From Poriferisodalis sp965208925 (lineage in GTDB: Bacteria > Actinomycetota > Acidimicrobiia > Acidimicrobiales > Poriferisodalaceae): a stretch of DNA of 64,000 nt. Numbering within the stretch: the first letter of the stretch is position 1; the number at the start of each line of letters is the position of its first letter. The stretch covers positions 1,240,001 through 1,304,000 of the forward strand of contig NZ_OZ242364.1 of the NCBI RefSeq assembly GCF_965208925.1. The letters run 5' to 3'. The position numbers and the translations under genes are program-made. This document shows, in pieces, positions 9,061 through 17,172 of this stretch. The notes under the pieces were generated by a model. It was not told the origin of the DNA. It did no database searches and saw nothing but the letters and a program-made list of their open reading frames with translations.

Positions 9061-9477
9061 ATGGCTGCGAACGACGCGAACCCGCCGATGCCCAAGTTCC
9101 GGGACGACTACCTGCTGCAGCAGGTAGACGCCTCGTACCTCGATGCGGCCGTCAAGCCGAAGCAGTTCATCAACATCGACCAGTCCGAGTGCATCCAATG
9201 CGAGGGCTGCGTGGATATCTGCCCGTGGAAGTGCATCTGGTACGTGTCCACTGAGGCAGTCGACGAGGCCGTCGGCGTGGACCTGCCGGGTCTGGATCCC
9301 ACGGACAACGCCATCTTCATCATCGACGACGACGTGTGCACCCGCTGCGCGCTGTGCGTCGACCGCTGCCCGACCGGTGTGATCACGCTCGGGCGAGTCA
9401 GCAACAATCCGCCGCCGGAGGGCGACGTCCACGGCCGGACCCACACCCACGGCTATGCGTACGGAATGCGCCTGTAG
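9061..9477 (+). CDS. two-cluster 4Fe-4S ferredoxin-like protein
   Basis: 138 residues from the ATG at 9061; the longer open frame upstream overlaps the previous gene and lacks family features. Two cluster sites are visible: CIQCEGCVDICP (with a following PWKC) and CTRCALCVDRCP, separated by about 50 residues. No signal peptide or membrane helix, so a cytoplasmic protein is expected. It lies inside the bc operon, 12 bp after the small membrane protein and 64 bp before cytochrome b. It could feed electrons to or take them from the quinone pool at the complex, or serve the second complex I. No direct evidence separates these. Confidence 0.88.
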   Translation: MAANDANPPMPKFRDDYLLQQVDASYLDAAVKPKQFINIDQSECIQCEGCVDICPWKCIWYVSTEAVDEAVGVDLPGLDPTDNAIFIIDDDVCTRCALCVDRCPTGVITLGRVSNNPPPEGDVHGRTHTHGYAYGMRL

Positions 9478-9540
9478 GCCGGCGGGAATGCTCGTACAGC
9501 CGAGACTGCGAAGGACACGGTCCACCTAGATCGAAGAGAT

Positions 9541-10341
9541 ATGGCGAACACGCTCGAGTCCCCCGATACCAAGCCGAAGCTGCCGCAGCGTCTCCAGAAC
9601 GCGCAGCAGCAGGCGGCCGATTGGATGCAGGACAGCCAGTTCTGGACGTCGATCTTCCGGCCCGGGTCGATCTTCCGCAAGGGCTACACCGACAGCCCCC
9701 GGAACCGGTCCTACGTCATCATGAACAGCGTCCTGTACCACCTTCACCCGGTGAAGGTGAAGCGGCACGCCGTGAAGGTGAGTTACACGCTGTGCCTGGG
9801 CGGTCTGAGCTTCTTCCTGTTCATCCTGCTGACGATCACGGGCATCTTCCTGATGTTCTTCTACCGGCCGACCGACACGGCGGCGTGGGCAGACATCGAG
9901 AGCCTCCACACGCAGGTGGCGTTTGGCCTGCTCGTGCGCAACATGCACCGATGGGCCGCGCACCTCATGGTGATCACGGTGTTCCTGCACATGGCCCGCG
10001 TCTTTTACCACGGTGCCTACAAGGCGCCGCGAGAGTTCAACTGGGTCGTCGGTGTCATGCTGCTGCAGCTCACCTTGCTGCTCGCCTTCACCGGCTATCT
10101 GCTCCCGTGGGATCAGCTCGCGCTGTGGGCGGTCACGGTGGGCACGAACATGATGGGCTTCACGCCGGTCTTCGGCGAACAAGTCCGCTTCGTACTACTA
10201 GGCGGCCAGCAGATCGGAGCAGAGACACTCCTGCGCTGGTATGTGCTGCACGTCTTGATGCTCCCCTTCGTCATCGTCATCTTCATGGCGATCCATTTCT
10301 GGAGAGTGAGAAAGGACGGAGGCATTTCGGGGCCGCTGTAG
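9541..10341 (+). CDS. qcrB: cytochrome b, N-terminal half (b6-like) of quinol:cytochrome c reductase
   Basis: 266 residues, four membrane helices. The two b-heme pairs are visible: H135 and H149 in helix B (MHRWAAHLMVITVFLHMA, 14 apart) and H237 and H252 in helix D (YVLHVLMLPFVIVIFMAIHF, 15 apart); the 15 spacing and the tail RKDGGISGPL are b6-like. A Cys in TLCLGGLSFF (C85) matches the place of the cysteine that holds the extra c-type heme in cytochrome b6 (YCLGG). The C-terminal half of cytochrome b is the next gene, 27 bp on. The complex oxidises menaquinol in the membrane and passes electrons to the Rieske protein and cytochromes c. Confidence 0.92.
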   Translation: MANTLESPDTKPKLPQRLQNAQQQAADWMQDSQFWTSIFRPGSIFRKGYTDSPRNRSYVIMNSVLYHLHPVKVKRHAVKVSYTLCLGGLSFFLFILLTITGIFLMFFYRPTDTAAWADIESLHTQVAFGLLVRNMHRWAAHLMVITVFLHMARVFYHGAYKAPREFNWVVGVMLLQLTLLLAFTGYLLPWDQLALWAVTVGTNMMGFTPVFGEQVRFVLLGGQQIGAETLLRWYVLHVLMLPFVIVIFMAIHFWRVRKDGGISGPL

Positions 10342-10368
10342 GAAGCCTGAACGTCCCGAGCCATCAGC

Positions 10369-11136
10369 ATGACTGAGATCCCCGAACACCTCCTGCGCCG
10401 GAGCGCCGAAGCGAGGGCCCGCGCAACCGGCGCGCCCGCGGGCGGCGAGGGCGAAGCGCCGGCTGCCGCGCAGCCCGACGACGATGACGGTGTCACGATC
10501 CCCCGATCACTGCTGGAAGCCAGCCAGCAACCCGGCGGTGCGCCCGCGGTGGCGGGCATGGCCCCGGCGGGCGGCCCTGCAGCTGCAGGTGGCGGAGTGG
10601 CCACCGCCTTGCCGCCGCTCATGGGAGGGCCCGCAGGCAACACTCACCGGCTGCTGACGGTCGTCAAGTCAGGCTCGATCCAGGACGTCAAGGCCAGCCC
10701 CGGCGACAAGGTCCACGTGTGGCCGCACTTGCTGGCTGCCGAATTCACCGCGGCGCTGTTCATCACGGCCTTCACGCTGGTCTTCTCGCTGTTCATCAAC
10801 GCACCGCTGCTGGAGCTCGCCAACCACAACGAGACGCCCAACCCGTCCAAAGCGCCGTGGTACTTCCTGGGCCTGCAGGAACTGCTCACCATGTTCGACC
10901 CGATGATCGCCGGCGTCACGATCCCTGGCGTCGCGCTGATACTGCTGGCCTTCGCCCCCTACGTCGACAAGAACCCGTCTCTGCGCCCCGAAGACCGCAA
11001 GTTCGCCATCTCCGTCCAGACGATCCACCTCATGTTCTGGGCAGTGCTGGTGATCATCGGCTCGTTCTTCCGGGGGCAAGGCTTCAACTTCACCTACCCG
11101 TGGGACACCGGTCTGCACGGCATCTTCCACCTGTAG
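10369..11136 (+). CDS. cytochrome b C-terminal subunit (subunit IV-like)
   Basis: 255 residues. The first 100 are hydrophilic and Ala/Gly/Pro-rich, opening with MTEIPEHLLRRSAEARA, a motif nearly identical to the N-terminus of the divergent cytochrome c. From about residue 110 the subunit IV fold begins with three membrane helices: HLLAAEFTAALFITAFTLVF, PWYFLGLQELLTMFDPMIAG (the PEWY-type quinol site region is represented by APWYFLGLQEL) and IHLMFWAVLVIIGSFFRGQG. It pairs with the b6-like protein just upstream. A second, weaker copy of the N-terminal motif (TIPRSLLEAS) occurs near residue 45. Confidence 0.9.
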   Translation: MTEIPEHLLRRSAEARARATGAPAGGEGEAPAAAQPDDDDGVTIPRSLLEASQQPGGAPAVAGMAPAGGPAAAGGGVATALPPLMGGPAGNTHRLLTVVKSGSIQDVKASPGDKVHVWPHLLAAEFTAALFITAFTLVFSLFINAPLLELANHNETPNPSKAPWYFLGLQELLTMFDPMIAGVTIPGVALILLAFAPYVDKNPSLRPEDRKFAISVQTIHLMFWAVLVIIGSFFRGQGFNFTYPWDTGLHGIFHL

Positions 11137-11148
11137 GAGCACGTCGGC

Positions 11149-12039
11149 ATGTCCACCGGAACGATTCTCGCGATTGCCATCCCGGTCATCGTCGTGCTGG
11201 GTGCCGTGGTCGCGTTCGTCTCCTTGCGGCGCCGGGATGCCACCGGCCTGGGGCACCTGTCCCGCGAGACCCGCCGGCGGGACGAATTGGCAGCCAGCGC
11301 CGCCGGCGACGATGCCGCTGCTGGCGACGACGCCGGTGCGTTCGGTGTGAGCGCCGAAGCACAAGAGCTGGAACGCGCAGTGGCCGCCGAGCGCCGGCCG
11401 TCGCCTGTCGCCACCGCCGAGCCGGAGCTGCCGCAGGACTGGGCGCCGCCGCCTTCCGACGAGGTGGGTGTCACCCGCCGGCAGTTCCTGAACCGGTCCT
11501 CGGTGATGCTGATGGCGACCGGTCTGGGCACCTTCAATGCCGCCATGCTCGCCTTCCTCTGGCCGCGCCCGACAGGCGGGTTCGGCTCGAAGATCAAGAT
11601 CGGCACGGTCGCATCGGTCGACGAGGCGATCTCGTCGTCCACGCCGGCCGAGAATTTCTCGTACTTCTCCGAGGCGCAGAGCTACATCCAGCCCTACCCG
11701 ACCGATTCCGCGACGCTGTCGAACGCCGAGACGGTGTACGGCGGTGCGATTCTCGACGGCATGCGGCTGGGCTACGTCGCGCTGTGGCAGGTCTGCCCGC
11801 ACCTGGGCTGCAAGGTGCCGGTGTGCGGCAGCTCGCAGTGGTTCGAGTGCCCATGCCACGGCTCGAAGTACAACCGCGTGGGCGAGAAGAAGTCCGGTCC
11901 GGCACCTCGCGGCATGGATCGCTTCCCGGTGACCATCGAGGGCGGCAACGTCTTCGTCGACACGGGCACTGTGTCACAGGGACCGGCGATCGGAACCGAC
12001 TCCACGGGCCAGGGCCTCGAGGGGCCGCACTGTGCCTGA
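11149..12039 (+). CDS. qcrA: Rieske iron-sulfur subunit
   Basis: 296 residues. The 2Fe-2S site is intact: box I CPHLGC (C216, H218, and C221 for the disulfide) and box II CPCHGS (C234, H237, C236 for the disulfide). A membrane anchor follows a twin-arginine-like stretch TRRQFLNRSS at about residue 106, so export by the Tat system is likely. Unusually there is another hydrophobic helix at the very N-terminus (residues 2-25) followed by a long Ala-rich linker, giving at least two helices, as in actinobacterial QcrA. The stop overlaps the next start by 8 bp. Confidence 0.93.
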   Translation: MSTGTILAIAIPVIVVLGAVVAFVSLRRRDATGLGHLSRETRRRDELAASAAGDDAAAGDDAGAFGVSAEAQELERAVAAERRPSPVATAEPELPQDWAPPPSDEVGVTRRQFLNRSSVMLMATGLGTFNAAMLAFLWPRPTGGFGSKIKIGTVASVDEAISSSTPAENFSYFSEAQSYIQPYPTDSATLSNAETVYGGAILDGMRLGYVALWQVCPHLGCKVPVCGSSQWFECPCHGSKYNRVGEKKSGPAPRGMDRFPVTIEGGNVFVDTGTVSQGPAIGTDSTGQGLEGPHCA

Positions 12040-13171
12040 GTTGAGCCACATGCTGGCCGTCAGCACGGAGCGTTCGATCGCGATCGTGCTGTTGGCGGTG
12101 GTCGTGGTCGGCTGGGCGATCTACGTCTTTGTCAACATTCGCCAGGCGAAGGCCGAGGCGGGCAGCGAGATCGAGCTTGCGCCCAACCGCGGCAACCTGC
12201 CCGACGACGAGGAACTCGAGGGACGCCGGCTGGAGAAGGTCCAGGCATTCGGCGTTCTGATGCTGCTGATCATGGCGCTCGTGCTGCCCGTCTACTGGAT
12301 GCTCGAAGGCGGGCGTCGTTCAGGTGCGGAGACGTCGTTCTCCGAAGCGGCCGTGAGCCGCGGTGAGGCCGTTGCAACGGCAGCGGAGTGCTTCGACTGC
12401 CATGGCGCTGATCTCGGCGGCGCGCGTTTTGCGCCAGTGGTGCTCGACATCGGCCACCAGTTTTCCGACAAGGAGTCATTCGTCATCAACACGACGTGGG
12501 AGGCACCGTCGCTCGACGACGTGTTCACGCGTTTCGACACCGATGCCGAGAATCTGGACGAGGTCAGCGAGGTGCGGCAGATCCTGGTGTTCGGCCGAGG
12601 CGTGATGCCGGCGTGGGGTCTCGACGGTGGTGGTCCGTACAACGACCAGCAGATCGACGACCTCGTGGCATGGCTGTGGGACAACAGGATCACCGACGAG
12701 GAGGCACAGGCACGGGCTGCGGCCCGCTACGAAACGGAGTTTGCGGCTCAGCGTGAGACGAATCCGGCAGTGACGCAGGGCGAGGTCCTGTTCGACCTCC
12801 ACTGCGCCCGGTGCCACACGCCGCGCTGGCCCGGCCGCGGCGGCGCCCAGCTGCCCAATAATGGCGGAGCGATTGAGGTGCTTCCCGGTCCCGACGGCGC
12901 CGGACGCTACGGACCGGCGCTCAACAGCGTGAGCCTCCGGAGGCTGTTCCCGGACATGGCAGACCACGTCTCGTTCATCTCCGATGGCGCCGCGGACAAC
13001 GTGGCCTACGGTCAGTTCGCACGTCTCGGCAACTACGGCATGCCCGGCTTTGGACGGGTGCTCAGCGAGCGCGAGATCCGCGCGATTGCCGCCTACGAAC
13101 GCAACCTTGACCCGCAGCGCCAGGCCGCAGTCGGCTTCGATCTGCTGCACGGAGCGGGAGACGACGGATGA
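12032..13171 (+). CDS. diheme cytochrome c subunit of the bc complex
   Basis: 379 residues from a GTG overlapping the Rieske stop. Two N-terminal membrane helices (about residues 10-32, IAIVLLAVVVVGWAIYVFV, and 70-92, FGVLMLLIMALVLPVYWML) precede two cytochrome c domains with heme sites CFDCH (C120-H124) and CARCH (C258-H262). Likely axial methionines lie in GVMPAWG and YGMPGFG. It probably takes electrons from the Rieske protein outside the membrane, like the diheme QcrC of actinobacteria, though sequence layout differs (two N-terminal helices here). Confidence 0.9.
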   Translation: MPELSHMLAVSTERSIAIVLLAVVVVGWAIYVFVNIRQAKAEAGSEIELAPNRGNLPDDEELEGRRLEKVQAFGVLMLLIMALVLPVYWMLEGGRRSGAETSFSEAAVSRGEAVATAAECFDCHGADLGGARFAPVVLDIGHQFSDKESFVINTTWEAPSLDDVFTRFDTDAENLDEVSEVRQILVFGRGVMPAWGLDGGGPYNDQQIDDLVAWLWDNRITDEEAQARAAARYETEFAAQRETNPAVTQGEVLFDLHCARCHTPRWPGRGGAQLPNNGGAIEVLPGPDGAGRYGPALNSVSLRRLFPDMADHVSFISDGAADNVAYGQFARLGNYGMPGFGRVLSEREIRAIAAYERNLDPQRQAAVGFDLLHGAGDDG

Positions 13172-14064
13172 CCGCCTCGTACCTTCTCAGCATCGTCAGC
13201 TGGGATCCGGTTCTCACCGGATACTTGGCCGTCATCATCGGCATCGCCGTGCTGTGCGGATCGGTGTACTTGCTGCTGGCCACCAATCTCGGGGTGCGAC
13301 TCGGCTTCTTGGTTGCATGGACCGGGCTGTGGGGCTGGATGCTGCTGATGTCCATTGTGTGGTGGGTGTTCGGCATCGGATGGATCGGCAGCCAGCCCGG
13401 CTGGAACGTGCTGCAGGTCACCTCCAATCCCGCGACGGTGCTGGTCGACGAAGTGCAGCAGCTCGAGGGCGTCCCGGTCGATCGGCCGCCCCGCGGCTGG
13501 ATCGAGATCGCCGTCGAGGACGCATCAGATGACGATGCCACCGAGGTCGTCGATCCCGAAATTGTCCAGGCTCAGGCGTTCGCAGCCGACGCCCGCTCGG
13601 CAGCCGATGGACATGTCGTCTGCGGCGGTGCCGACCCGCGCCGGTTGCTGGCGGTGAATTCGTGCCTGTTCTCGGCCGCGGACCAATACAAGACGTACCG
13701 GGTGCTGATCCGGGGCGGCGAGAGATACCGGCCTCTCAGCATCCCCGACAACGTCGTCACGCAGTATTTCCTGCCGAGCAGAGGCAAGCCGCATTACGCC
13801 GTCGTGCAGATCCAGCCATACCAGCCGAGAGTCGAGATCGATCCGAACCTGTTCGGCGACGACGGAAAGATCGTGGTGCCTGAGCCCCAGATCGACGAGA
13901 ACGAGCCGGTGTATTCGGTGGTGCTGGTGCGTGACCACGGCAGCGTGCGGCTTCGCCCGGCTTTGCTCACGATCTTCTCCGCCCTGCTGTTCGGCCTGGG
14001 CTGCTACCACCTGCATCGACGGGATCAGGCGATCTGGGCGGTGCGCGAAGCTGCGGGCCAGTGA
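13168..14064 (+). CDS. membrane protein of the bc operon, unknown function
   Basis: 298 residues, start overlapping the diheme cytochrome stop by ATGA, so co-translated with it. Two N-terminal helices (about 18-40 and 47-70, FLVAWTGLWGWMLLMSIVWW), a hydrophilic domain of about 180 residues expected outside or inside as one block, and one C-terminal helix (LLTIFSALLFGLGCYHL). No cysteine pair, heme site or known family motif was recognised. Its tight coupling suggests a subunit or assembly factor of the reductase, as inference only. Confidence 0.75.
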   Translation: MTASYLLSIVSWDPVLTGYLAVIIGIAVLCGSVYLLLATNLGVRLGFLVAWTGLWGWMLLMSIVWWVFGIGWIGSQPGWNVLQVTSNPATVLVDEVQQLEGVPVDRPPRGWIEIAVEDASDDDATEVVDPEIVQAQAFAADARSAADGHVVCGGADPRRLLAVNSCLFSAADQYKTYRVLIRGGERYRPLSIPDNVVTQYFLPSRGKPHYAVVQIQPYQPRVEIDPNLFGDDGKIVVPEPQIDENEPVYSVVLVRDHGSVRLRPALLTIFSALLFGLGCYHLHRRDQAIWAVREAAGQ

Positions 14065-14133
14065 ACAGTTGCCCATTCTTGGGCCAGACTGGGGCCGGCA
14101 TCTGATCACCGACGCGCCGAGGGGGTCCCGGGC

Positions 14134-14706
14134 ATGAACAGCGGCTTGGCGGAATACCTGCCGGTGTTGGTGCTCGGCGTGCTCGCTGTGCTGTTCGTGC
14201 TGGTGAGCATCATCGCATCGCGGCTGCTGGCACCCCAGCGCAGCACGAATGCCAAGCTGGCGTCGTACGAGTGCGGCATCGTCGACCAGGCCGCCATTCC
14301 CGAGCGATTCCCGGTGCGCTTCTACCTCGTGGCGATGCTGTTCATCATGTTCGACATCGAGATCGTCTTCTTGTACCCGTGGGCGGTCGCGAACGGCCAG
14401 CTTGGCCTCTTCGGATTCATGGCGATGCTGATCTTCGTCGTGATCTTCTTCCTGTCGTTCGTCTATGAGCTGGCGATGGGCGGGCTGGAGTGGGGCCCGC
14501 GCAAGCGCCGCGTTCTCCCGCTGCCGCCGGCCAGCCGCAGCGGAGTCCAGGGCGTGCGCACGGTCGGGCTGACCGGTCGCGAACATGTCCCGAGCGCCGC
14601 ATGGAGCGGCGCAGATCAGCACAGCACTGCATTGATCAGTGCAGGCCAGCACGATGCCGCATGGAGTGGCGCCGGCCAACCCAGCAGCGGGACGGCGGCA
14701 GGCTGA
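14134..14706 (+). CDS. nuoA: NADH-quinone oxidoreductase subunit A, first complex I
   Basis: 190 residues; the family core ends near residue 122. Three membrane helices, with conserved YECGIVDQ-type loop (SYECGI), RFYLVAMLFIMFDIEIVFLYPW and the following acidic helix. This subunit helps form the quinone channel at the membrane/peripheral arm junction. The last 60 or so residues are an extra hydrophilic tail that contains three 30-bp palindromic repeat units (read as AAWSGA twice). The stop overlaps the nuoB start as TGATG. First gene of the 14-gene nuo operon. Confidence 0.93.
   Translation: MNSGLAEYLPVLVLGVLAVLFVLVSIIASRLLAPQRSTNAKLASYECGIVDQAAIPERFPVRFYLVAMLFIMFDIEIVFLYPWAVANGQLGLFGFMAMLIFVVIFFLSFVYELAMGGLEWGPRKRRVLPLPPASRSGVQGVRTVGLTGREHVPSAAWSGADQHSTALISAGQHDAAWSGAGQPSSGTAAG
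14594..14683 (+). repeat. three tandem 30-bp palindromic units in the nuoA tail
   Basis: Each unit is a 19-bp hairpin (7-nt arms, 5-nt loop) plus an 11-bp spacer. Unit 1 (14594) is GCGCCGC-ATGGA-GCGGCGC, a perfect 7-bp stem. Unit 2 (14624) is GCACTGC-ATTGA-TCAGTGC, six outer pairs. Unit 3 (14654) is ATGCCGC-ATGGA-GTGGCGC, with two wobble pairs. Spacers are alike (AGATCAGCACA, AGGCCAGCACG). The units are in frame within nuoA and match the set at the end of nuoB. Confidence 0.85.
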
Positions 14707-15356
14707 TGGCAGGGATCGACGACCTCAAGTCGCGACTCGGCATCGACGACGGTCTCGCCGGGCTCGGGCACAACGTCTTCACCGCGCCGGTCGAGGAGTT
14801 GGTGAAGTGGGCACGTCGACGCAGCCTGATGCCGGCCACCTTCGGGCTCGCCTGCTGCGCCATCGAGATGATGGCGACGGGCACGGCTCACTACGACTTG
14901 GCCCGCTTCGGCATGGAGACGTTCCGCGCATCGCCCCGTCAAGCCGATCTGATGATCGTGGCGGGCCGCGTGAGCCAGAAGATGGCCCCCGTGTTGCGCC
15001 AGATCTACGACCAGATGATGGAGCCCAAGTGGGTGCTGTCGATGGGTGTGTGCGCGTCCAGCGGCGGGATGTTCAACAACTACGCCATCGTGCAGGGCGT
15101 CGACCAGGTCGTCCCGGTCGACATGTATGCACCCGGTTGCCCGCCGGGACCTGAGACGCTGCTGCATGCGATCCTTGCGCTGCACGAGAAGATCCGCACC
15201 GGCGAGCTGACCCAGCGCCGGGCCGAGCGCGGCGGCGGCGCTGCTGTGGAACTGGCGGCACATGGAGTGCCGCAGTCAGGCACAGCGGCACATGGAGTGC
15301 CGCAGTCGAACCCGGCGGCACATGGGGTGCCGCAGTCAAGCCCGGCGGCGCGCTGA
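14706..15356 (+). CDS. nuoB: NADH-quinone oxidoreductase subunit B, first complex I
   Basis: 216 residues. Carries the terminal N2 4Fe-4S cluster: the paired cysteines in LACCAIEMM, the Cys in MGVCASSGG and the Cys in APGCPPGPE. The core ends near residue 165; the tail is three copies of a 10-residue repeat (AAHGVPQSGT, AAHGVPQSNP, AAHGVPQSSP) encoded by 30-bp palindromic units. The start codon shares a base with the nuoA stop, and the stop shares a base with the nuoC start. The start is fixed by this overlap and by the MAGIDDLKSRL N-terminus. Confidence 0.95.
   Translation: MAGIDDLKSRLGIDDGLAGLGHNVFTAPVEELVKWARRRSLMPATFGLACCAIEMMATGTAHYDLARFGMETFRASPRQADLMIVAGRVSQKMAPVLRQIYDQMMEPKWVLSMGVCASSGGMFNNYAIVQGVDQVVPVDMYAPGCPPGPETLLHAILALHEKIRTGELTQRRAERGGGAAVELAAHGVPQSGTAAHGVPQSNPAAHGVPQSSPAAR
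15255..15344 (+). repeat. three tandem 30-bp palindromic units in the nuoB tail
   Basis: Units at 15255, 15285 and 15315. Each begins with GCGGCAC-ATGGA-GTGCCGC (loop ATGGG in the third), a perfect 7-bp stem, followed by an 11-bp spacer (AGTCAGGCACA, AGTCGAACCCG, AGTCAAGCCCG). Same period, stem length and loop as in the nuoA tail but read in a different frame. Confidence 0.9.
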
Positions 15357-15886
15357 TGGCAGATGAAGCTGCAGCAGCCGACACCGACGCGCCAGCGGCG
15401 GAAGCCGCTGAGGGTCCGATGATGTTCGGCGTGCCGTGCACTGATGAGCGTGGACAGCACGTGCTGCATCCGAGCCGCGACGAGTATCTCGATGTGCTGG
15501 GCATGGCCGCTGCCGATGGCTTCGAGCTGTGCGTGGACGTGTGTGCCGTGGACGGTCTCACCAATCGCAGTCGTACGGTGCCGCCCGGCATCGAGCCGGA
15601 GCGCTTCGAAGTGGTGGTGAATCTGCTGGATCTCCGTGGTCGGCGCCGGCTGCGCATCCGCACCCAGGTGCCGGCCGACGATCCGCAGGTGCCCTCCGCA
15701 GTCGGCCTGTACCCGGGTGCCGAGGCACCCGAGCGTGAAGCGGCTGACCTGTTCGGCATCAGCTTCAGCGATCACCCCGATCCGAGCCGCATTCTCATGC
15801 CGCCCGACTGGGAAGGTCACCCGCTGCGCAAGGACTACGCCATCGGCGCGATCCCGGTGCAGTTCAAGGCGGTGGAAGGCCGATGA
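15356..15886 (+). CDS. nuoC: NADH-quinone oxidoreductase subunit C, first complex I
   Basis: 176 residues. The 30 kDa subunit signature is present near the C-terminus: EREAADLFGISFSDHPDPSR followed by DWEGHPLRKDY. Residues 1-25 are an Ala/Glu-rich extension. Part of the peripheral arm near the quinone site. Start and stop overlap nuoB (TGATG) and nuoD (ATGA), so translation of the three is coupled. Confidence 0.94.
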   Translation: MADEAAAADTDAPAAEAAEGPMMFGVPCTDERGQHVLHPSRDEYLDVLGMAAADGFELCVDVCAVDGLTNRSRTVPPGIEPERFEVVVNLLDLRGRRRLRIRTQVPADDPQVPSAVGLYPGAEAPEREAADLFGISFSDHPDPSRILMPPDWEGHPLRKDYAIGAIPVQFKAVEGR

Positions 15887-17172
15887 GCACTGCAACGGCT
15901 GCCGCCATCCGCCGACCGACGGATGCCGTGCTGCGCATCTCCGAAGAGGCTGCGCTGGATGCAGCGGTTGTCGACGATGACGCAGCGGCGATCGCATCTG
16001 AGCCCGGCGACGGGCCGATGCTCATCAACATGGGCCCGCAGCACCCGTCCACCCACGGCGTGCTGCGCATCGCGATGGAGCTCCAGGGCGAGACGGTGCT
16101 GCGATCCAAGCCGATCATCGGATACCTGCACACCGGGATGGAGAAGACCGCCGAAGATCTCACGTTCCTGCAAGGGCCAACGAACGTCACCCGCATGGAC
16201 TACGCCTCGCCGCTGTTCACCGAGTTGGTGTTCTGCCTCGCGGTCGAGGATCTGCTGGGAACGGAGATCCCGCCGCGAGCCACGTGGATCCGCATGCTGA
16301 TGTGCGAGCTGAACCGGATGAGCTCCCATCTGCTGTTTCTCGCGACCAACGGCATGGACCTCGGCGCAGTCGGAATGATGCTCTACGGCTGGCGTGAACG
16401 CGAGGAGATCCTGCGGTTCTTCGAGAGCGTCACCGGCTTGCGGATGAACCACAACTACATCCGTCCCGGCGGCGTGGCAGCCGATCTGCCCGACGGCTGG
16501 CAAGACGACGTGGAGCACATCTTGGCGGTGCTGCCCGAGCGGCTCGAGCAGTTCGACACCTTGATGACCGGTCAGCCGATCTGGCGAGACCGCACTCAAG
16601 GCGTCGGCGTCATCACTGCCGACGAGGCCATCGCCATGTCGGCCACTGGGCCGCTGCTGCGCAGCACCGGCGAGGCCTGGGACCTGCGCCGCACCATGCC
16701 GTACCTGGCTTACGACGAGGTGGACTTCGACGTCGTGGTGGGTGCCTACGGCGACACCTTCGATCGGTACTCCATCCGCCTGAACGAGATCCGCGAGTCG
16801 ATGCGCATCGTGGAGCAGTGCTTGGACAAGATGCCGAAGGGCCCCTACCGCACCGAGGATCGCAAGGTCACGCCGCCCCCGCGGGCTCGCATCGACGAGT
16901 CGATGGAAGCGCTGATCCACCACTTCAAGATCTTCACCGAGGGCTTCCGGGTGCCGCCCGGCGAGACGTACGTGGCGGTCGAGTCGCCGCGCGGCGAGCT
17001 GGGTTGCTACTTGGTCTCCGACGGCGGGCCCAAGCCCCAGCGGGTGCACATCCGGGCGCCTTCGTTCGTGAACCTGCAGAGCCTGCCTCATCTGATGTAC
17101 GGAGGCCTGCTGGCCGACGCCATCGCCATCATCTCCTCCGTCGACCCGATCATGGGCGAGGTAGATCGATGA
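15883..17172 (+). CDS. nuoD: NADH-quinone oxidoreductase subunit D, first complex I
   Basis: 429 residues; 49 kDa subunit that forms the quinone site with NuoB. After a variable 44-residue N-terminus come INMGPQHPSTHGVLRI and GYLHTGMEKTAED. The C-terminus ends in VDPIMGEVDR, normal for the family. In the loop HTGMEK the residue after His (T84) is Thr rather than the Arg found in mitochondrial NDUFS2 and in the second NuoD of this window; Thermus Nqo4 also has Thr, from memory. Overlaps nuoC and nuoE by 4 bp each. Confidence 0.95.
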   Translation: MSTATAAAIRRPTDAVLRISEEAALDAAVVDDDAAAIASEPGDGPMLINMGPQHPSTHGVLRIAMELQGETVLRSKPIIGYLHTGMEKTAEDLTFLQGPTNVTRMDYASPLFTELVFCLAVEDLLGTEIPPRATWIRMLMCELNRMSSHLLFLATNGMDLGAVGMMLYGWREREEILRFFESVTGLRMNHNYIRPGGVAADLPDGWQDDVEHILAVLPERLEQFDTLMTGQPIWRDRTQGVGVITADEAIAMSATGPLLRSTGEAWDLRRTMPYLAYDEVDFDVVVGAYGDTFDRYSIRLNEIRESMRIVEQCLDKMPKGPYRTEDRKVTPPPRARIDESMEALIHHFKIFTEGFRVPPGETYVAVESPRGELGCYLVSDGGPKPQRVHIRAPSFVNLQSLPHLMYGGLLADAIAIISSVDPIMGEVDR

